Counted from the first letter of the stretch, positions 16,684-26,505 are shown. The stretch is DNA of 64,000 nt from Lysobacter auxotrophicus (GCF_027924565.1 NZ_AP027041.1:744001-808000); one strand, 5' to 3'. Notes: generated by a model from the sequence alone, not told the origin. A program made the numbers and translations.

Positions 16684-18096
16684 ATGCTTCATCCGGTCAT
16701 TCTCAGCGGCGGCAGCGGCACGCGCCTGTGGCCGCTGTCCCGCCAGAACCAGCCCAAGCAGTTCCTCGCGCTGGTCGGCGACCGCTCGCTGTACCAGGAG
16801 ACGGTCCTGCGGGCGAGCAAGCTCCCCGGGGCGCAACCGCCGATCACCGTCTGCGCGGACGACCATCGCTTCATGGTCGGCGAGCAGCTGCAGGCGGTGG
16901 GCATCGGCAGCGGCGGCATCCTGTTGGAGCCCGCGGCCCGAAGCACCGCCCCGGCCATCGCCATCGCCGCGCTGCATGCGCTCGCGCGCGACGGCGAAGC
17001 GACGCTGCTGGTCATGCCGGCCGATCACCTCATCGAGGACGAGGCGGCCTTTCGCGCCGCCGTCGAGGCCGCAACGGGGCTCGCCCACGAAGGCTGGCTG
17101 GTGACCTTCGGCATCCGGCCCGAATACGCCGAGACCGGGTACGGCTACATCCTGCGCGGCGACGCGTTGGGCGAAGGTGGATTCCGCGTCGAGCGTTTCG
17201 TGGAGAAACCCGACAAGCCCACCGCTGAGCGTTATCTCGCGGAAGGCACCTACGCGTGGAACTCGGGCATGTTCCTGTTCGGCGCGCAGCGGTATCTCGA
17301 CGAACTGGCGCGCCATGCGCCGGCCATCCTGGACGCGGCGCGCGCGGCGATGGACGCGGCAAAGGCCGACCTGGACTTCACCCGCGTCGACCACGACGCC
17401 TTCGCGGCGAGCCCGAGCGATTCGATCGACTATGCCGTGATGGAAAAGACGGACCGCGCCGCGGTGGTGCCGGTCAGTTGCGGCTGGAGCGACATCGGCT
17501 CGTGGTCGTCGCTGTGGTCCGTCGCGCAGCGCGACGGCGACGGCAACCGCTACGAGGGCGACGTGATCGCCGTCGACACGCAGGGCAGCCTCGTGCGCGC
17601 GTCGGAGCGGCGCATGATCGCGACCATCGGCGTGGAAGACCTCGTGATCGTCGATACGCCCGACGCCACGCTGGTCGCCCGCAAGGACCGCGTGCAGGAC
17701 GTGAAGGCGGTCGTCGACAAATTGAAGTCGGCCGGTCGCCAGGAGCATCTGTTCCACCGCAAGGTGTACCGCCCGTGGGGCAGTTACGATTCGATCGGCG
17801 TGGGCGAGCGGTTCCAGGTGAAGCGCATCGTCGTGAAGCCCGGCGCCGCGTTGAGCCTGCAGAAGCACGCGCATCGCGCCGAACACTGGATCGTCGTCTC
17901 CGGCGTCGCCGAAGTCACCTGCGACGATCGCGTGTTCGACCTCCACGAGAACGAGAGCACCTATATCCCGCTGGGCAGCGTGCATCGGTTGCGTAATCGC
18001 GGCACCGAGCCGGTGGAACTGATCGAGGTGCAGTCCGGCAGTTACCTGGGCGAGGACGACATCGTCCGGCTCGAAGACGTCTACGGGCGTTCCTGA
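16684..18096 (+). CDS. xanB: Mannose-1-phosphate guanylyltransferase / mannose-6-phosphate isomerase
   Basis: This 470-residue bifunctional enzyme makes GDP-mannose and interconverts fructose-6-P and mannose-6-P. The nucleotidyltransferase signature LSGGSGTRLWPLSR is at residues 7-20, and FVEKPDKPTAE marks the sugar-phosphate site. The C-terminal third is a cupin-type isomerase with LQKHAHRAEHWIVVSG metal ligands. It supplies LPS and exopolysaccharide precursors. In Xanthomonas xanA (phosphomannomutase) normally sits beside it; it is absent here. A strong terminator follows. Confidence 0.95.
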   Translation: MLHPVILSGGSGTRLWPLSRQNQPKQFLALVGDRSLYQETVLRASKLPGAQPPITVCADDHRFMVGEQLQAVGIGSGGILLEPAARSTAPAIAIAALHALARDGEATLLVMPADHLIEDEAAFRAAVEAATGLAHEGWLVTFGIRPEYAETGYGYILRGDALGEGGFRVERFVEKPDKPTAERYLAEGTYAWNSGMFLFGAQRYLDELARHAPAILDAARAAMDAAKADLDFTRVDHDAFAASPSDSIDYAVMEKTDRAAVVPVSCGWSDIGSWSSLWSVAQRDGDGNRYEGDVIAVDTQGSLVRASERRMIATIGVEDLVIVDTPDATLVARKDRVQDVKAVVDKLKSAGRQEHLFHRKVYRPWGSYDSIGVGERFQVKRIVVKPGAALSLQKHAHRAEHWIVVSGVAEVTCDDRVFDLHENESTYIPLGSVHRLRNRGTEPVELIEVQSGSYLGEDDIVRLEDVYGRS

Positions 18097-18113
18097 AACA
18101 GCCGGTTCGATCG

Positions 18114-18141
18114 AAAACGCCCCGACCATCGGGGCGTTTTT
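18114..18141. terminator. Bidirectional rho-independent terminator
   Basis: AACGCCCCGA at 18116-18125 pairs with TCGGGGCGTT at 18129-18138. Flanking A- and T-runs extend the stem and provide a T-tract on both strands. It lies between the ends of xanB and the convergent ATP-grasp gene. Confidence 0.9.
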
Positions 18142-18155
18142 GTTGAGGCGTTTCG

Positions 18156-19070
18156 TCAGGTGGCCGCGCCGCCCAAGGTCTTCGCCAGCACGGCCGCGAA
18201 CCGGTTCGCGCTCCCCGCCGCATGGGCGAAGAACAACGACGGTTCGCACAGCTCCAGTTCGAGCAGGCAGGCGTTGCCCGCTTCGTCGCGTATGAGATCC
18301 ACGCGCGCATAAAGCGGCGCCTGGTCCAGTCCCAACGCGTCGCGCGCTGCGGCGATCACCCGTTCGGCGAGCGCCAGTTCGTCCTGCGAGGGGACGCGCG
18401 GCGTGATCGCCTCGGCGGCGAACAGGTGGTTCGTCGCGCCTTCGTCCCGCCGCAGCAACGCACCCTTGCGTATCGCGTGGCTGAACTCACCGGCGAAGTA
18501 CATCAGCGCGGTTTCGCCGTGTTCGTCGACGGACGTCAGATACGGCTGCAGCATCGCGCTGCGGTCGGCGTCGAGCAGTCGCGCGAGGTGGTTCGCAGCG
18601 GCGAACTCCTGCGATCGCGCGTAACGCTGCGCATCCTTCGAACCCGCGCCGACGCTGGGCTTCACCACGAACTCCGCCGCATCCGCGTGCGCGGCCAGGA
18701 AATCCTGCAGCGCCGGCAACGCTTCGCCGTCCGGCTCGACGAATGCCGTGGGTACGACCGGCACGCCGCGCGCCGCGAGGTCGGCGAGATAATGCTTGTC
18801 GGTATTCCAGCGCACGACGGGCAATGGATTGATCAGCCGCGTCTGTGAGGACACGCGCGTGCACCAGTCGAGGAACTCCCCGAGGCGCGGCACGTAGTCC
18901 CAGGGCGAGCGCAGGATCGCCGCATCGAAACGGCTCCATCCCACCGTCGAGTCGTCCCAGGCGCGAACCTGCACCGCGAATCCGGCGCGGGCGCAGGCAT
19001 CCAGCAGGGGATCCAGGTCGTCGTCCACGCCCGCGGCGGCGATGGCGGTCACGAGGGCGATGCGGGTCAT
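18156..19070 (-). CDS. ATP-grasp superfamily protein of unknown substrate
   Basis: The 304-residue protein starts [19 protein letters not shown]. It has the ATP-grasp plan: an N-terminal Rossmann-like part with [13 protein letters not shown], a central [17 protein letters not shown] nucleotide-binding segment, and a C-terminal metal site in [10 protein letters not shown] and [13 protein letters not shown]. Such enzymes join a carboxylate to an amine or thiol using ATP. The closest recognisable group is the RimK/glutathione synthetase-like set; a link to DcsG-type cycloserine enzymes is possible but not shown. It stands alone, convergent with xanB. Confidence 0.7.
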   Translation of the reverse strand: MTRIALVTAIAAAGVDDDLDPLLDACARAGFAVQVRAWDDSTVGWSRFDAAILRSPWDYVPRLGEFLDWCTRVSSQTRLINPLPVVRWNTDKHYLADLAARGVPVVPTAFVEPDGEALPALQDFLAAHADAAEFVVKPSVGAGSKDAQRYARSQEFAAANHLARLLDADRSAMLQPYLTSVDEHGETALMYFAGEFSHAIRKGALLRRDEGATNHLFAAEAITPRVPSQDELALAERVIAAARDALGLDQAPLYARVDLIRDEAGNACLLELELCEPSLFFAHAAGSANRFAAVLAKTLGGAAT

Positions 19071-19210
19071 GGCCGGAGTCTAGACGCTGGGCCCCGCGCC
19101 GCGCGATGTCCGCACATCGCATGCCGCCACCTGCCCGAACGTACGGTGGGGGACGCGCCCGCGGTCACGGTAAACTCCGGGGCATTGCGCAGAACCGAAC
19201 GGAGTCCGAC

Positions 19211-19930
19211 GTGGCCGCGACGCAAAACGGCAAGAACAAGCTTTTCCCCAGCGCGAAGGCCGCGCTCGAGGGCATCGTCGCCGACGGGCAGACGCTCGCC
19301 GTCGGCGGCTTCGGGCTGTGCGGCATTCCCGAGGCGCTGATCGGCGCGCTGCGCGACAGCGGCGTCAAGGGCCTCACCGCCATTTCGAACAACGCCGGCG
19401 TGGACGGTTTCGGCTTGGGCCTGCTGCTGGAAACGCGGCAGATCAAGAAGATGATTTCGTCCTACGTGGGCGAGAACAAGGAGTTCGAACGGCAGTTCCT
19501 GTCGGGCGAACTCGAACTCGAATTCAACCCGCAGGGCACGCTGGCCGAACGCCTGCGCGCCGGCGGCGCGGGCATTCCGGCGTTCTTCACGCGCACCGGC
19601 TACGGCACCGTCGTCGCCGAAGGCAAGGAAACGCGCGAATTCGACGGCCACCACTACGTGATGGAAACCGCGCTGAAGGCCGACGTCTCGCTGGTGAAGG
19701 CGTGGAAGGCCGACAGGGCGGGCAACCTCGTGTTCCGCAAGACCGCGCGCAATTTCAACCCGGCGTGCGCGATGGCCGGCGCGGTGTGCGTGGTCGAAGT
19801 GGAGGAGCTGGTGGAAACCGGCCAGATCGATCCGGACCATGTGCACCTTCCGGGCATCTACGTCGACCGCATCGTCTTGAACGCCACGCCCGAGAAGCGC
19901 ATCGAGCAGCGCACCGTGCGCGCCGACTGA
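19211..19930 (+). CDS. lpsI: 3-oxoacid CoA-transferase alpha subunit, LpsI-like
   Basis: The 239-residue protein contains [30 protein letters not shown] and [19 protein letters not shown], all typical of subunit A of succinyl-CoA:3-oxoacid CoA-transferases. In X. campestris, lpsI and lpsJ encode this pair, lie near xanAB, and were reported to affect LPS synthesis. The GTG at 19211 is used because no in-frame ATG precedes the conserved [15 protein letters not shown] core. The beta subunit follows after 25 bases. Substrate is unproven; fatty-acid or ketone-body metabolism is equally possible. Confidence 0.88.
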   Translation: MAATQNGKNKLFPSAKAALEGIVADGQTLAVGGFGLCGIPEALIGALRDSGVKGLTAISNNAGVDGFGLGLLLETRQIKKMISSYVGENKEFERQFLSGELELEFNPQGTLAERLRAGGAGIPAFFTRTGYGTVVAEGKETREFDGHHYVMETALKADVSLVKAWKADRAGNLVFRKTARNFNPACAMAGAVCVVEVEELVETGQIDPDHVHLPGIYVDRIVLNATPEKRIEQRTVRAD

Positions 19931-19955
19931 CCCCATCGAACACAGGACTAACGAC

Positions 19956-20591
19956 ATGGCTTGGACCCGCGACCAGATGGCGCAGCGCGCCGCCCAGGAA
20001 CTCACCGACGGCGCCTACGTCAACCTCGGCATCGGCCTGCCGACGTTGGTGGCCAACTTCATTCCCGACGGCGTGGACGTGTGGCTGCAGAGCGAGAATG
20101 GCCTGCTCGGCATCGGCCCGTTCCCGACCGAAGCCGAAGTCGACGCCGACCTCATCAACGCTGGCAAGCAGACCGTCACCGCCCGTCCTGGTGCCAGCTA
20201 TTTCGGCAGCCACGATTCGTTCGCGATGATCCGCGGCGGCCACATCGACCTGGCGATCCTCGGCGCGATGCAGGTCACCGAAAAGGGCGATCTCGCCAAC
20301 TGGATGGTGCCCGGCAAGATGGTGAAGGGCATGGGCGGCGCGATGGATCTGGTCGCCGGCGTGAAGCGCGTCGTCGTGCTGATGGAGCACACCGCGAAGA
20401 ACGGCGAGCACAAGATCCTGCCCGAATGCACGCTGCCGCTGACCGGCGTGGGCGTGGTGAATCGCATCATCACCGACCTTGCGGTGATGGACGTGGCCGA
20501 CGACGGGCTCAAGCTGGTCGAGCTGGCGCCGGGCGTGAGCGAAGACGAGCTGCGCGAGAAGACCGGCGTGTCGTTCTCGCGCGCCGCGTGA
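19956..20591 (+). CDS. lpsJ: 3-oxoacid CoA-transferase beta subunit, LpsJ-like
   Basis: The 211-residue protein carries the catalytic glutamate E47 in [10 protein letters not shown], which forms the enzyme-CoA thioester. [28 protein letters not shown] and [16 protein letters not shown] complete the family pattern. It forms a heterotetramer with the preceding subunit. galE follows after 13 bases, so the three genes are probably one unit. Confidence 0.9.
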   Translation: MAWTRDQMAQRAAQELTDGAYVNLGIGLPTLVANFIPDGVDVWLQSENGLLGIGPFPTEAEVDADLINAGKQTVTARPGASYFGSHDSFAMIRGGHIDLAILGAMQVTEKGDLANWMVPGKMVKGMGGAMDLVAGVKRVVVLMEHTAKNGEHKILPECTLPLTGVGVVNRIITDLAVMDVADDGLKLVELAPGVSEDELREKTGVSFSRAA

Positions 20592-20604
20592 GGTCGACCG
20601 CTGC

Positions 20605-21579
20605 ATGAAAGTGCTGGTTTGCGGAGGTGCGGGCTACATCGGCTCACACATGGTGCGTCACCTCGTCGGCGACGGTGTTTCCACGGTGGTGTTCGACAAT
20701 CTTTCCACCGGTCATCGCGAGTCGGTCGGCGACACCGCCTTCGTGCGCGGCGATCTGCTCGATGCGACGCAGCTGCGCGATCTGTTCTCGCAGCATCGCT
20801 TCGACGCGGTGATGCATTTCTGCGCGCGCTCGCTGGTCGGCGAATCCGTCCAGCAGCCTTACGCGTACTACGAAAATAACGTTGCCGGTACGCTCAACCT
20901 TCTGCAGGCGATGCGCGATGCCAGCGTCGGGAAGCTCGTGTTCTCGTCCACCGCGGCAGTGTTCGGTCATCCCGAGTCGGAGCTGATCGACGAATCGCAT
21001 CCGACGCGTCCGATCAATCCCTACGGCGCGAGCAAGCGGATGGTCGAGACCATTCTGGAAGATGCGGCGCGCGCGTACGGGCTGCGCTCGGTCGCGCTTC
21101 GCTATTTCAACGCGGCGGGTGCATCGCCGCAGGGCGACATCGGCGAGTCGCATTCGCCCGAGACGCACCTGATTCCAAACATGCTGCGTGCCGCCAACGG
21201 CGATGCGCCCTCGCTGAAAGTCTTCGGCAACGATTACTCCACGCCCGACGGCACCTGCGTGCGCGATTACGTGCATGTCGACGACCTGGCCGATGCGCAC
21301 TCGCGCGCGCTGGATTTCATGGCATCGAACGAAGGCGCGCACGCGTTCAACCTCGGCAACGGCGCGGGGTTCAGCGTGATGCAGATGATCCATGCCGCGG
21401 GCGAGGTGGCGAAGCAACCCATCCCGTTCGAGATCGCTCCACGGCGCGCGGGAGATCCGGACCGGCTCGTCGCCTCAAGCGGGAAGGCGCGCCGTGAACT
21501 GGGGTGGCAGCCGCGTTATACGGATATCGCGGACATCATCGACACCGCGTGGCGCTGGCATCGCAATCCGCGCTACTGA
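20605..21579 (+). CDS. galE: UDP-glucose 4-epimerase
   Basis: This 324-residue SDR enzyme interconverts UDP-glucose and UDP-galactose for surface polysaccharides. The NAD-binding motif is GGAGYIGSH at the N-terminus. The active-site YGASK supplies the Tyr-Lys pair, and SSTAAVFG holds the catalytic Ser/Thr. TCVRDYVHVDDLADAH and FNLGNGAGFSV are standard GalE blocks. It is positioned directly after the lpsI/lpsJ-like genes. Confidence 0.93.
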   Translation: MKVLVCGGAGYIGSHMVRHLVGDGVSTVVFDNLSTGHRESVGDTAFVRGDLLDATQLRDLFSQHRFDAVMHFCARSLVGESVQQPYAYYENNVAGTLNLLQAMRDASVGKLVFSSTAAVFGHPESELIDESHPTRPINPYGASKRMVETILEDAARAYGLRSVALRYFNAAGASPQGDIGESHSPETHLIPNMLRAANGDAPSLKVFGNDYSTPDGTCVRDYVHVDDLADAHSRALDFMASNEGAHAFNLGNGAGFSVMQMIHAAGEVAKQPIPFEIAPRRAGDPDRLVASSGKARRELGWQPRYTDIADIIDTAWRWHRNPRY

Positions 21580-21589
21580 TGTCCGCCGG

Positions 21590-21618
21590 GCGCCTGCGAG
21601 GAAATTCCCCGCAGGCGC
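21590..21618. terminator. Hairpin between convergent galE and ETF-QO genes
   Basis: GCGCCTGCG at 21590-21598 pairs with CGCAGGCGC at 21610-21618. The loop contains a smaller GGAA/TTCC pairing. There is no strong T-run. It lies in the 45-base gap between the two stop codons. Confidence 0.6.
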
Positions 21619-21624
21619 GGTGCC

Positions 21625-23247
21625 TCACAGATTCTGATAATTCGGCCCCGAACCGCCTTCCGGCGTCACCCAGTCGATGATCTCGTACGGGTCCTTGATG
21701 TCGCAGGTCTTGCAGTGCACGCAGTTGGCGGCGTTGATCTGCAGGCGCTTTCCCGCCTCGTCCTGCACGATCTCGTACACGCCCGCCGGGCAGAAGCGGG
21801 TGCAGGGGTTGTCGTATTCCTCGACACAGCGCGTGACGCAGATGGACGTGTCGCGCACCTTCAGGTGCACGGGCTGGTCCTCGTCGTGTTCGGTGGCGGC
21901 GTAATAGACGCCCTGCAGGCGGTCGCGCGGTGCGAGCGTGCGGTCGATGTAGTCGCGCTTCGGGCTTTCGTAATCGGCGACCTTTTCCAGCGCGCACCAG
22001 TCGGGCTTGTTCTTCAGCGTCCACGGCGAGAGGCCGCCGGTGACGGTTTCCCAGGCCGAATTCAGGATGCCGAACCACAATCCGCGCTTGAAGCCCGGCT
22101 TGATGTTCCGGACCTTCTTCAGCTCGGCCATGATGTTGGACTCGCGCAGTTTCGCGTCGAAGCCCTTCGGCGACAGCTGCGAGGCGACCAGGTGCTCGGC
22201 CGCGAGCATGCCCGAACGGATCGCCTGGTGCGTGCCCTTGATCTTGGGCACGTTGAGCAGGCCGGCGGTGTCGCCGATCAGCAATGCGCCCGGCATGTCG
22301 ATCTTCGGAAGCGACTGGTAACCGCCCGTCACGATCGCACGCGCGCCGGCCGACAGGATGGTGCCGCCTTCCAGCAGCGGCTTGAACAGCGGGTGGTTCT
22401 TCCACTGCTGGAAGGCCTCCCACGGCTTGTATTCGGGATCCTTGTAATCCAGGCCGCTGACGTAGCCCAGCGCGATGCGGCCCTTGTCCAGGTGGTACAG
22501 GAAGCCGCCACCGTAGATGGCGTTGTCCGCCGGCCAGCCGAAGCTGTGCACGATCTTGCCCGGCGTCACGCGGTCTTCCGGCACCTGCCACAGCTCCTTG
22601 ATGCCGATCGAATACCCCTGCGGATCGCTGTCGGCGTCGAGCTTGAACTGCTTGATCAGGCGCTTGGTGAGATGGCCGCGCGCGCCTTCGGCGAGCACCG
22701 TGACCTTCGCGCGGATGTCGATGCCCGGCGTGTAGCCAGGCTTGTGCGAGCCGTCCTTCGCCACGCCCATGTCGCCGATGCGCACGCCGACCACGGCGCC
22801 GCTGTCGTCGTGCAGCGTCTCGGCGGCGGCGAAGCCGGGGTAGATCTCCACGCCCAGCGCCTCGGCCTGCGGCGCGAGCCACGCGCACATCGCGCCGAGG
22901 CTGACGATGAAGTTGCCGTGGTTGTGCATGCCGGGCGGAATCGGCAGGCGGCGATGGCCTTCATGCGTGAGCAGCCAGAACTCGTCTTCCTTCGCCGGCA
23001 CGCAGACCGGCGGCGGATTCTCGCGCCAGTTCGGCAGCAGCGCGTCCAGCGGTCCGGGTTCGATCACCGCGCCGGACAGGATGTGCGCGCCGATGGTGGA
23101 GGCCTTCTCGATCACGCAGACGGACAGCTCCGGATTAAGCTGCTTGAGGCGGATCGCGAACGACAGCCCGGCCGGACCGGCACCGACGGTGACGACGTCG
23201 TACTCCATCACGTCGCGTTCGACGGCGTTCGGATCGGGTTGGCTCAT
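21625..23247 (-). CDS. Electron transfer flavoprotein-ubiquinone oxidoreductase
   Basis: The 540-residue membrane-associated enzyme accepts electrons from EtfAB and reduces ubiquinone. The FAD motif is YDVVTVGAGPAGLSFAIRL near the N-terminus. The C-terminal cysteines in NPCTRFCPAGVYE and NAANCVHCKTCDIKDP bind the 4Fe-4S cluster. [16 protein letters not shown] belongs to the flavin fold. The start at 23247 (MSQPDPNAVERDV) is preferred because upstream codons look non-coding. It is separated from etfAB by about 5 kb. Confidence 0.95.
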   Translation of the reverse strand: MSQPDPNAVERDVMEYDVVTVGAGPAGLSFAIRLKQLNPELSVCVIEKASTIGAHILSGAVIEPGPLDALLPNWRENPPPVCVPAKEDEFWLLTHEGHRRLPIPPGMHNHGNFIVSLGAMCAWLAPQAEALGVEIYPGFAAAETLHDDSGAVVGVRIGDMGVAKDGSHKPGYTPGIDIRAKVTVLAEGARGHLTKRLIKQFKLDADSDPQGYSIGIKELWQVPEDRVTPGKIVHSFGWPADNAIYGGGFLYHLDKGRIALGYVSGLDYKDPEYKPWEAFQQWKNHPLFKPLLEGGTILSAGARAIVTGGYQSLPKIDMPGALLIGDTAGLLNVPKIKGTHQAIRSGMLAAEHLVASQLSPKGFDAKLRESNIMAELKKVRNIKPGFKRGLWFGILNSAWETVTGGLSPWTLKNKPDWCALEKVADYESPKRDYIDRTLAPRDRLQGVYYAATEHDEDQPVHLKVRDTSICVTRCVEEYDNPCTRFCPAGVYEIVQDEAGKRLQINAANCVHCKTCDIKDPYEIIDWVTPEGGSGPNYQNL

Positions 23248-23395
23248 GGGGGGACTCCAAGACGGGCTGGCGTACAGCGGCTGGCTGATCGCGTGGGACG
23301 TTGCAAGGGTGGATTGTCGCGGGTTTGCGCGGCCCACGCCAAGTTTTGGCCGGTAAATCCAGTGGCACCGGCGATACGCCGTGCTAGCGTGGCGT

Positions 23396-23992
23396 ATGGT
23401 GCTCGCCCCCGTTCCGCTGCCCGACGCGCAGTTGCAGTTCGATCCGCACTGGCTCGGGCCGCTGGAGGCCGATGCGCTGCTCGCCGGGCTAGGCCGCGAT
23501 ATCCACTGGGAAACACACCGCATCCGCATCTTCGGCCGCGAGGTCGATTCGCCCCGGCTGAGTTGCTGGATCGGCGATCCCGACGCGCGTTACCGCTATT
23601 CGGGGACGCTGTTCGAGCCGCATCCGTGGCCGGATGCGCTGCGGCCCGTGCGCGAGCGCCTGGAGCGCACGCTCGGCATCGCCTTCGACAGCGTGCTGGC
23701 GAACCTGTATCGCGACGGGAACGACGCGATGGGCTGGCACAGCGATGCCGAGCCTGAACTCGGGCCGGCGCCGGTGATCGCATCGATCAGCCTGGGTGCC
23801 ACACGACGTTTTGCGCTGAAGCACCGCGACGATCCCACGCGCAAGCTCGCGCTGGACCTGCCGCACGGCAGCCTGCTGGTGATGTCCGGCGCGACGCAGC
23901 GCCACTACCGCCACGCGTTGCCGCGCACGACACGGCCGATCGGCGCGCGCATCAACCTGACGTTCCGGCGGATCCTCGCGCCAGCGCGCTGA
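23396..23992 (+). CDS. alkB: AlkB-family 2OG-Fe(II) DNA/RNA dealkylase
   Basis: The 198-residue protein has the AlkB core: NLYRDGNDAMGWHSDAE with the HxD iron ligands, ISLGATRRFALKHR, and the distal HYRHALPRTTRPIGARIN with the second histidine and the 2OG-binding Arg pair. It resembles the short ABH2/ABH3-like bacterial group more than E. coli AlkB. It oxidatively removes 1-methyladenine and 3-methylcytosine lesions. The ATG at 23396 is chosen over an in-frame GTG 15 bases earlier. It faces ETF-QO divergently. Confidence 0.9.
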   Translation: MVLAPVPLPDAQLQFDPHWLGPLEADALLAGLGRDIHWETHRIRIFGREVDSPRLSCWIGDPDARYRYSGTLFEPHPWPDALRPVRERLERTLGIAFDSVLANLYRDGNDAMGWHSDAEPELGPAPVIASISLGATRRFALKHRDDPTRKLALDLPHGSLLVMSGATQRHYRHALPRTTRPIGARINLTFRRILAPAR

Positions 23993-24007
23993 CGCGTCGA
24001 ACGACGC

Positions 24008-24706
24008 TTACGGCGCAGCGGGCGGCGGCAAGGTGCGGCGATAGGCTTCGCCGCTGACCAGCGTCCAGCCGGCGATTTCGCCACCGATCTTCGACAGCGA
24101 CTGCTCGAACGCGCGCGCGACGTCGGGTACGGCCGTGCTCGCCGCTGGCGTCGACTGCGTGAACACGCGCGACGCGGCGACCTTCTGCTGCTGCACGTGC
24201 AGCAGCTTGGCGCTGACCTCGATCGTCGCCGACGGCACGGGGCCGCCCGCGTAGTCGGATTCGAAGCGGCGCACTTCGAAAAAGAGTTTGTACTCGCCGG
24301 CGACGCCCATGCCCTGGCGCGCGACGCCGCCGATGCGACCGGAGTCCTCCAGCGCGCGCAGCACGGTGTCGACGAGCATGTCCGACGGCGGGCGCGCCCA
24401 CTGCGCATCGCGGTACACCTGCACCTCGCCCGGCGTCGGGCGCACGGCGATGCGCAGGCTGTCCACGAAGCGCGCGGCCGCGGGCGGGGCGATCACGAGT
24501 TGCCAGTCCACCTTCGGCCAGGATGGATCGGCCTGCACGGCCGGCTCCGGCGCGAAGATCGTGTTGTTGCTCTTGGGCTTGTCGCCCAGGATCGAGCAGC
24601 CCGCCAGCGCCAGCATCATGCCGGCAGCCACGGCGAGCCGCGCGTGGCGCGCAAAGGGGCGTGCGAAGTGGAAGGCGGTCGTCGTCATGTCGGCGCGCGT
24701 GGTCAT
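24008..24706 (-). CDS. ABC transport auxiliary lipoprotein (PqiC-like)
   Basis: The 232-residue protein has a lipoprotein signal ending MMLALAGCSILG, then VDWQLVIAPPAAARFVDSLRIAV, VYRDAQWARPPSDMLVDTVL and ALEDSGRIGGVARQ. These match the ABC-type transport auxiliary lipoprotein family paired with MCE systems. It probably sits on the inner leaflet of the outer membrane and connects with the MCE protein encoded upstream. The ATG overlaps the upstream stop. It is last in the four-gene lipid transport operon, convergent with alkB. Confidence 0.88.
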   Translation of the reverse strand: MTTRADMTTTAFHFARPFARHARLAVAAGMMLALAGCSILGDKPKSNNTIFAPEPAVQADPSWPKVDWQLVIAPPAAARFVDSLRIAVRPTPGEVQVYRDAQWARPPSDMLVDTVLRALEDSGRIGGVARQGMGVAGEYKLFFEVRRFESDYAGGPVPSATIEVSAKLLHVQQQKVAASRVFTQSTPAASTAVPDVARAFEQSLSKIGGEIAGWTLVSGEAYRRTLPPPAAP

Positions 24707-25644
24707 TCGGGTTTGAATTCCGCGGGGTCGAACTGCTTGGGGCCGTCGCGGCCCAGGAGATAGCGCGTCGGGTTGCCGTCGAGGCGGTCGCTGATGCGGC
24801 GCAGGTCGCGAACCAGCCCGCGCAGTTCGGCGAGCGTGGGGCCGAGCTGCGCCAGGCCGTCGTTGGCGAAGCTGTTGATCGCGGCGCGGTTGTCGGTGAG
24901 CAGGCCGTTGGCGTTGTTGGCCGCCGAATCCAGGCGCGTGAGCGTGCTGTCGAGCTTGGCGATCAGGCCCGGCAGCTTGTCCACCAGTTCGCGATCCACG
25001 CTCTGCACGGCGCGATTGGTGTTGTCGAGCGTGGCCGACAGCTGCTCGCTGGACTTGCGCGCGTTGACGATCAGCGCACGCAGGTCCTCGCGCTGGTCGG
25101 CGATGGAGCCGGTCATCGATTCGATGTTCGCCAGCGTGTTCGACACGCGCTTGACGTTCTCGTCGCTCAGCACCTGGTCCATGCGCGCGACCAGGCGGTT
25201 CGCGGTGTCGGCGATGTTCTGCAACGCGGAGGCTTCGGTCTGGATCACCGGCACTTCGCGATGGTCGGTGTCGGCCAGCAACGGGCTGCGCGGATCGCCA
25301 CCGGTGAGCTGGATGAAGGGACTGCCGGTGATGCCCTGGATCGACAGCTTGGCGCGCGTGTCGGTCTTGATCGGCGCGTTGGCCTGCAGGCGCAGGATCG
25401 CGATCACGCGTCGCGGATCGTCCGGCGCGAGGCTCAGGTTCTGCACGGTGCCGACCGAAATGCCGTTGTACTGCACCGAACTGCCTTCGGTCAGGCCCGT
25501 CACCGGTTCGTTGAACAGCACCGCGTAGGTGCGCCATTCCTTCTCGGACGAGTACTTCGCCGCCCACAGTGCGAACAGCAGCAACAGCAGCGTCACCAGG
25601 ATGGTGAAGGCGCCGATGAGGACGTAATTGGCCCGGGTTTCCAT
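24703..25644 (-). CDS. MCE/MlaD-family lipid-binding protein
   Basis: The 313-residue protein has one N-terminal membrane helix (NYVLIGAFTILVTLLLLLFA), followed by an MCE domain containing GLTEGSSVQYNGISVGTVQ and ITGSPFIQLTGG. A long helical C-terminal region (about residues 145-290) resembles PqiB/Mce tails more than short MlaD. It would form a hexameric ring carrying phospholipids across the periplasm. The start METRANYVL at 25644 matches the membrane segment. It partners the ATPase and permease upstream in the operon. Confidence 0.9.
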   Translation of the reverse strand: METRANYVLIGAFTILVTLLLLLFALWAAKYSSEKEWRTYAVLFNEPVTGLTEGSSVQYNGISVGTVQNLSLAPDDPRRVIAILRLQANAPIKTDTRAKLSIQGITGSPFIQLTGGDPRSPLLADTDHREVPVIQTEASALQNIADTANRLVARMDQVLSDENVKRVSNTLANIESMTGSIADQREDLRALIVNARKSSEQLSATLDNTNRAVQSVDRELVDKLPGLIAKLDSTLTRLDSAANNANGLLTDNRAAINSFANDGLAQLGPTLAELRGLVRDLRRISDRLDGNPTRYLLGRDGPKQFDPAEFKPE

Positions 25645-25648
25645 GACT

Positions 25649-26500
25649 TCAGCTCGTCGCGTCGCGGGTGGTGCGTGCGGCGCGCGCACGCGGTCCGTGG
25701 AAATACTCCTGCACCCACGGGTGTTCGAATCGTTCGACTTCCTGGATCGGCGCGCACACCACGACCTTCCTGTCGGCGAGCACGGCCACCCGATCGCAGA
25801 TAGCGTAAAGCGTGTCGAGATCGTGTGTGATCAGGAACACCGTCAGCCCCAGCGCCTGCTGCAGCGTGCGGATCAGGCGGTCGAAGGCGGCGGCGCCGAT
25901 CGGATCCAGGCCGGCGGTGGGCTCGTCGAGGAACAGCAGCGGCGGATCCAGCGCCAGCGCGCGCGCCAGACCCGCGCGCTTGCGCATGCCGCCCGACAGC
26001 TGCGACGGCAACTTGTTCAGCGCATCGGCCGGCAGGCCGGCGAGCTTCACCTTGAGCAGCGCCAGCTCGTAGCGCAGCGAATCGGGCAGGTCGCCGTGGT
26101 ACTCCTTCAGCGGCACCTGCACGTTCTCGCCGACGGTCAGCGAGGAGAACAGCGCGCCGTCCTGGAACAGCACGCCGGTGTTGCGTTCGATCGCGCGGCG
26201 CTGGGTCGCATCGTCGGTGAGCGCGTTGAGGCCCAGCACCTCGATCCGGCCTTCCTGCGGCTCGCGCAGGCCAAGGATCGCGCGCATCAGCACCGACTTG
26301 CCCGTGCCCGATCCGCCGACCACGCCGATGATCTCGCCGGGCCGCACGTCCAGGTCCAGTCCGTCGTGCACGACCTGTTCGCCGAAGCGGTTGACCAGCC
26401 CGCGCACGCTCACGATCGGACGGCCGCTCTGCGGTGTAGGGCACAGCGGATGCATCGCGTTCGCGCCGTTGCGCATCGTGCCGGGCGGGGTCTTCGACAT
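25649..26500 (-). CDS. MlaF-family ABC ATPase
   Basis: The 283-residue cytoplasmic ATPase has Walker A GGSGTGKS, signature LSGGMRKRAGLARALA, Walker B LLFLDEPTAGLD and H-loop ITHDLD. The MRKR extension of the signature is typical of MlaF/Mkl-type proteins that power MCE lipid transport. The start MSKTPPG at 26500 follows the permease stop closely. Confidence 0.92.
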   Translation of the reverse strand: MSKTPPGTMRNGANAMHPLCPTPQSGRPIVSVRGLVNRFGEQVVHDGLDLDVRPGEIIGVVGGSGTGKSVLMRAILGLREPQEGRIEVLGLNALTDDATQRRAIERNTGVLFQDGALFSSLTVGENVQVPLKEYHGDLPDSLRYELALLKVKLAGLPADALNKLPSQLSGGMRKRAGLARALALDPPLLFLDEPTAGLDPIGAAAFDRLIRTLQQALGLTVFLITHDLDTLYAICDRVAVLADRKVVVCAPIQEVERFEHPWVQEYFHGPRARAARTTRDATS

Positions 26501-26505
26501 CCTAC

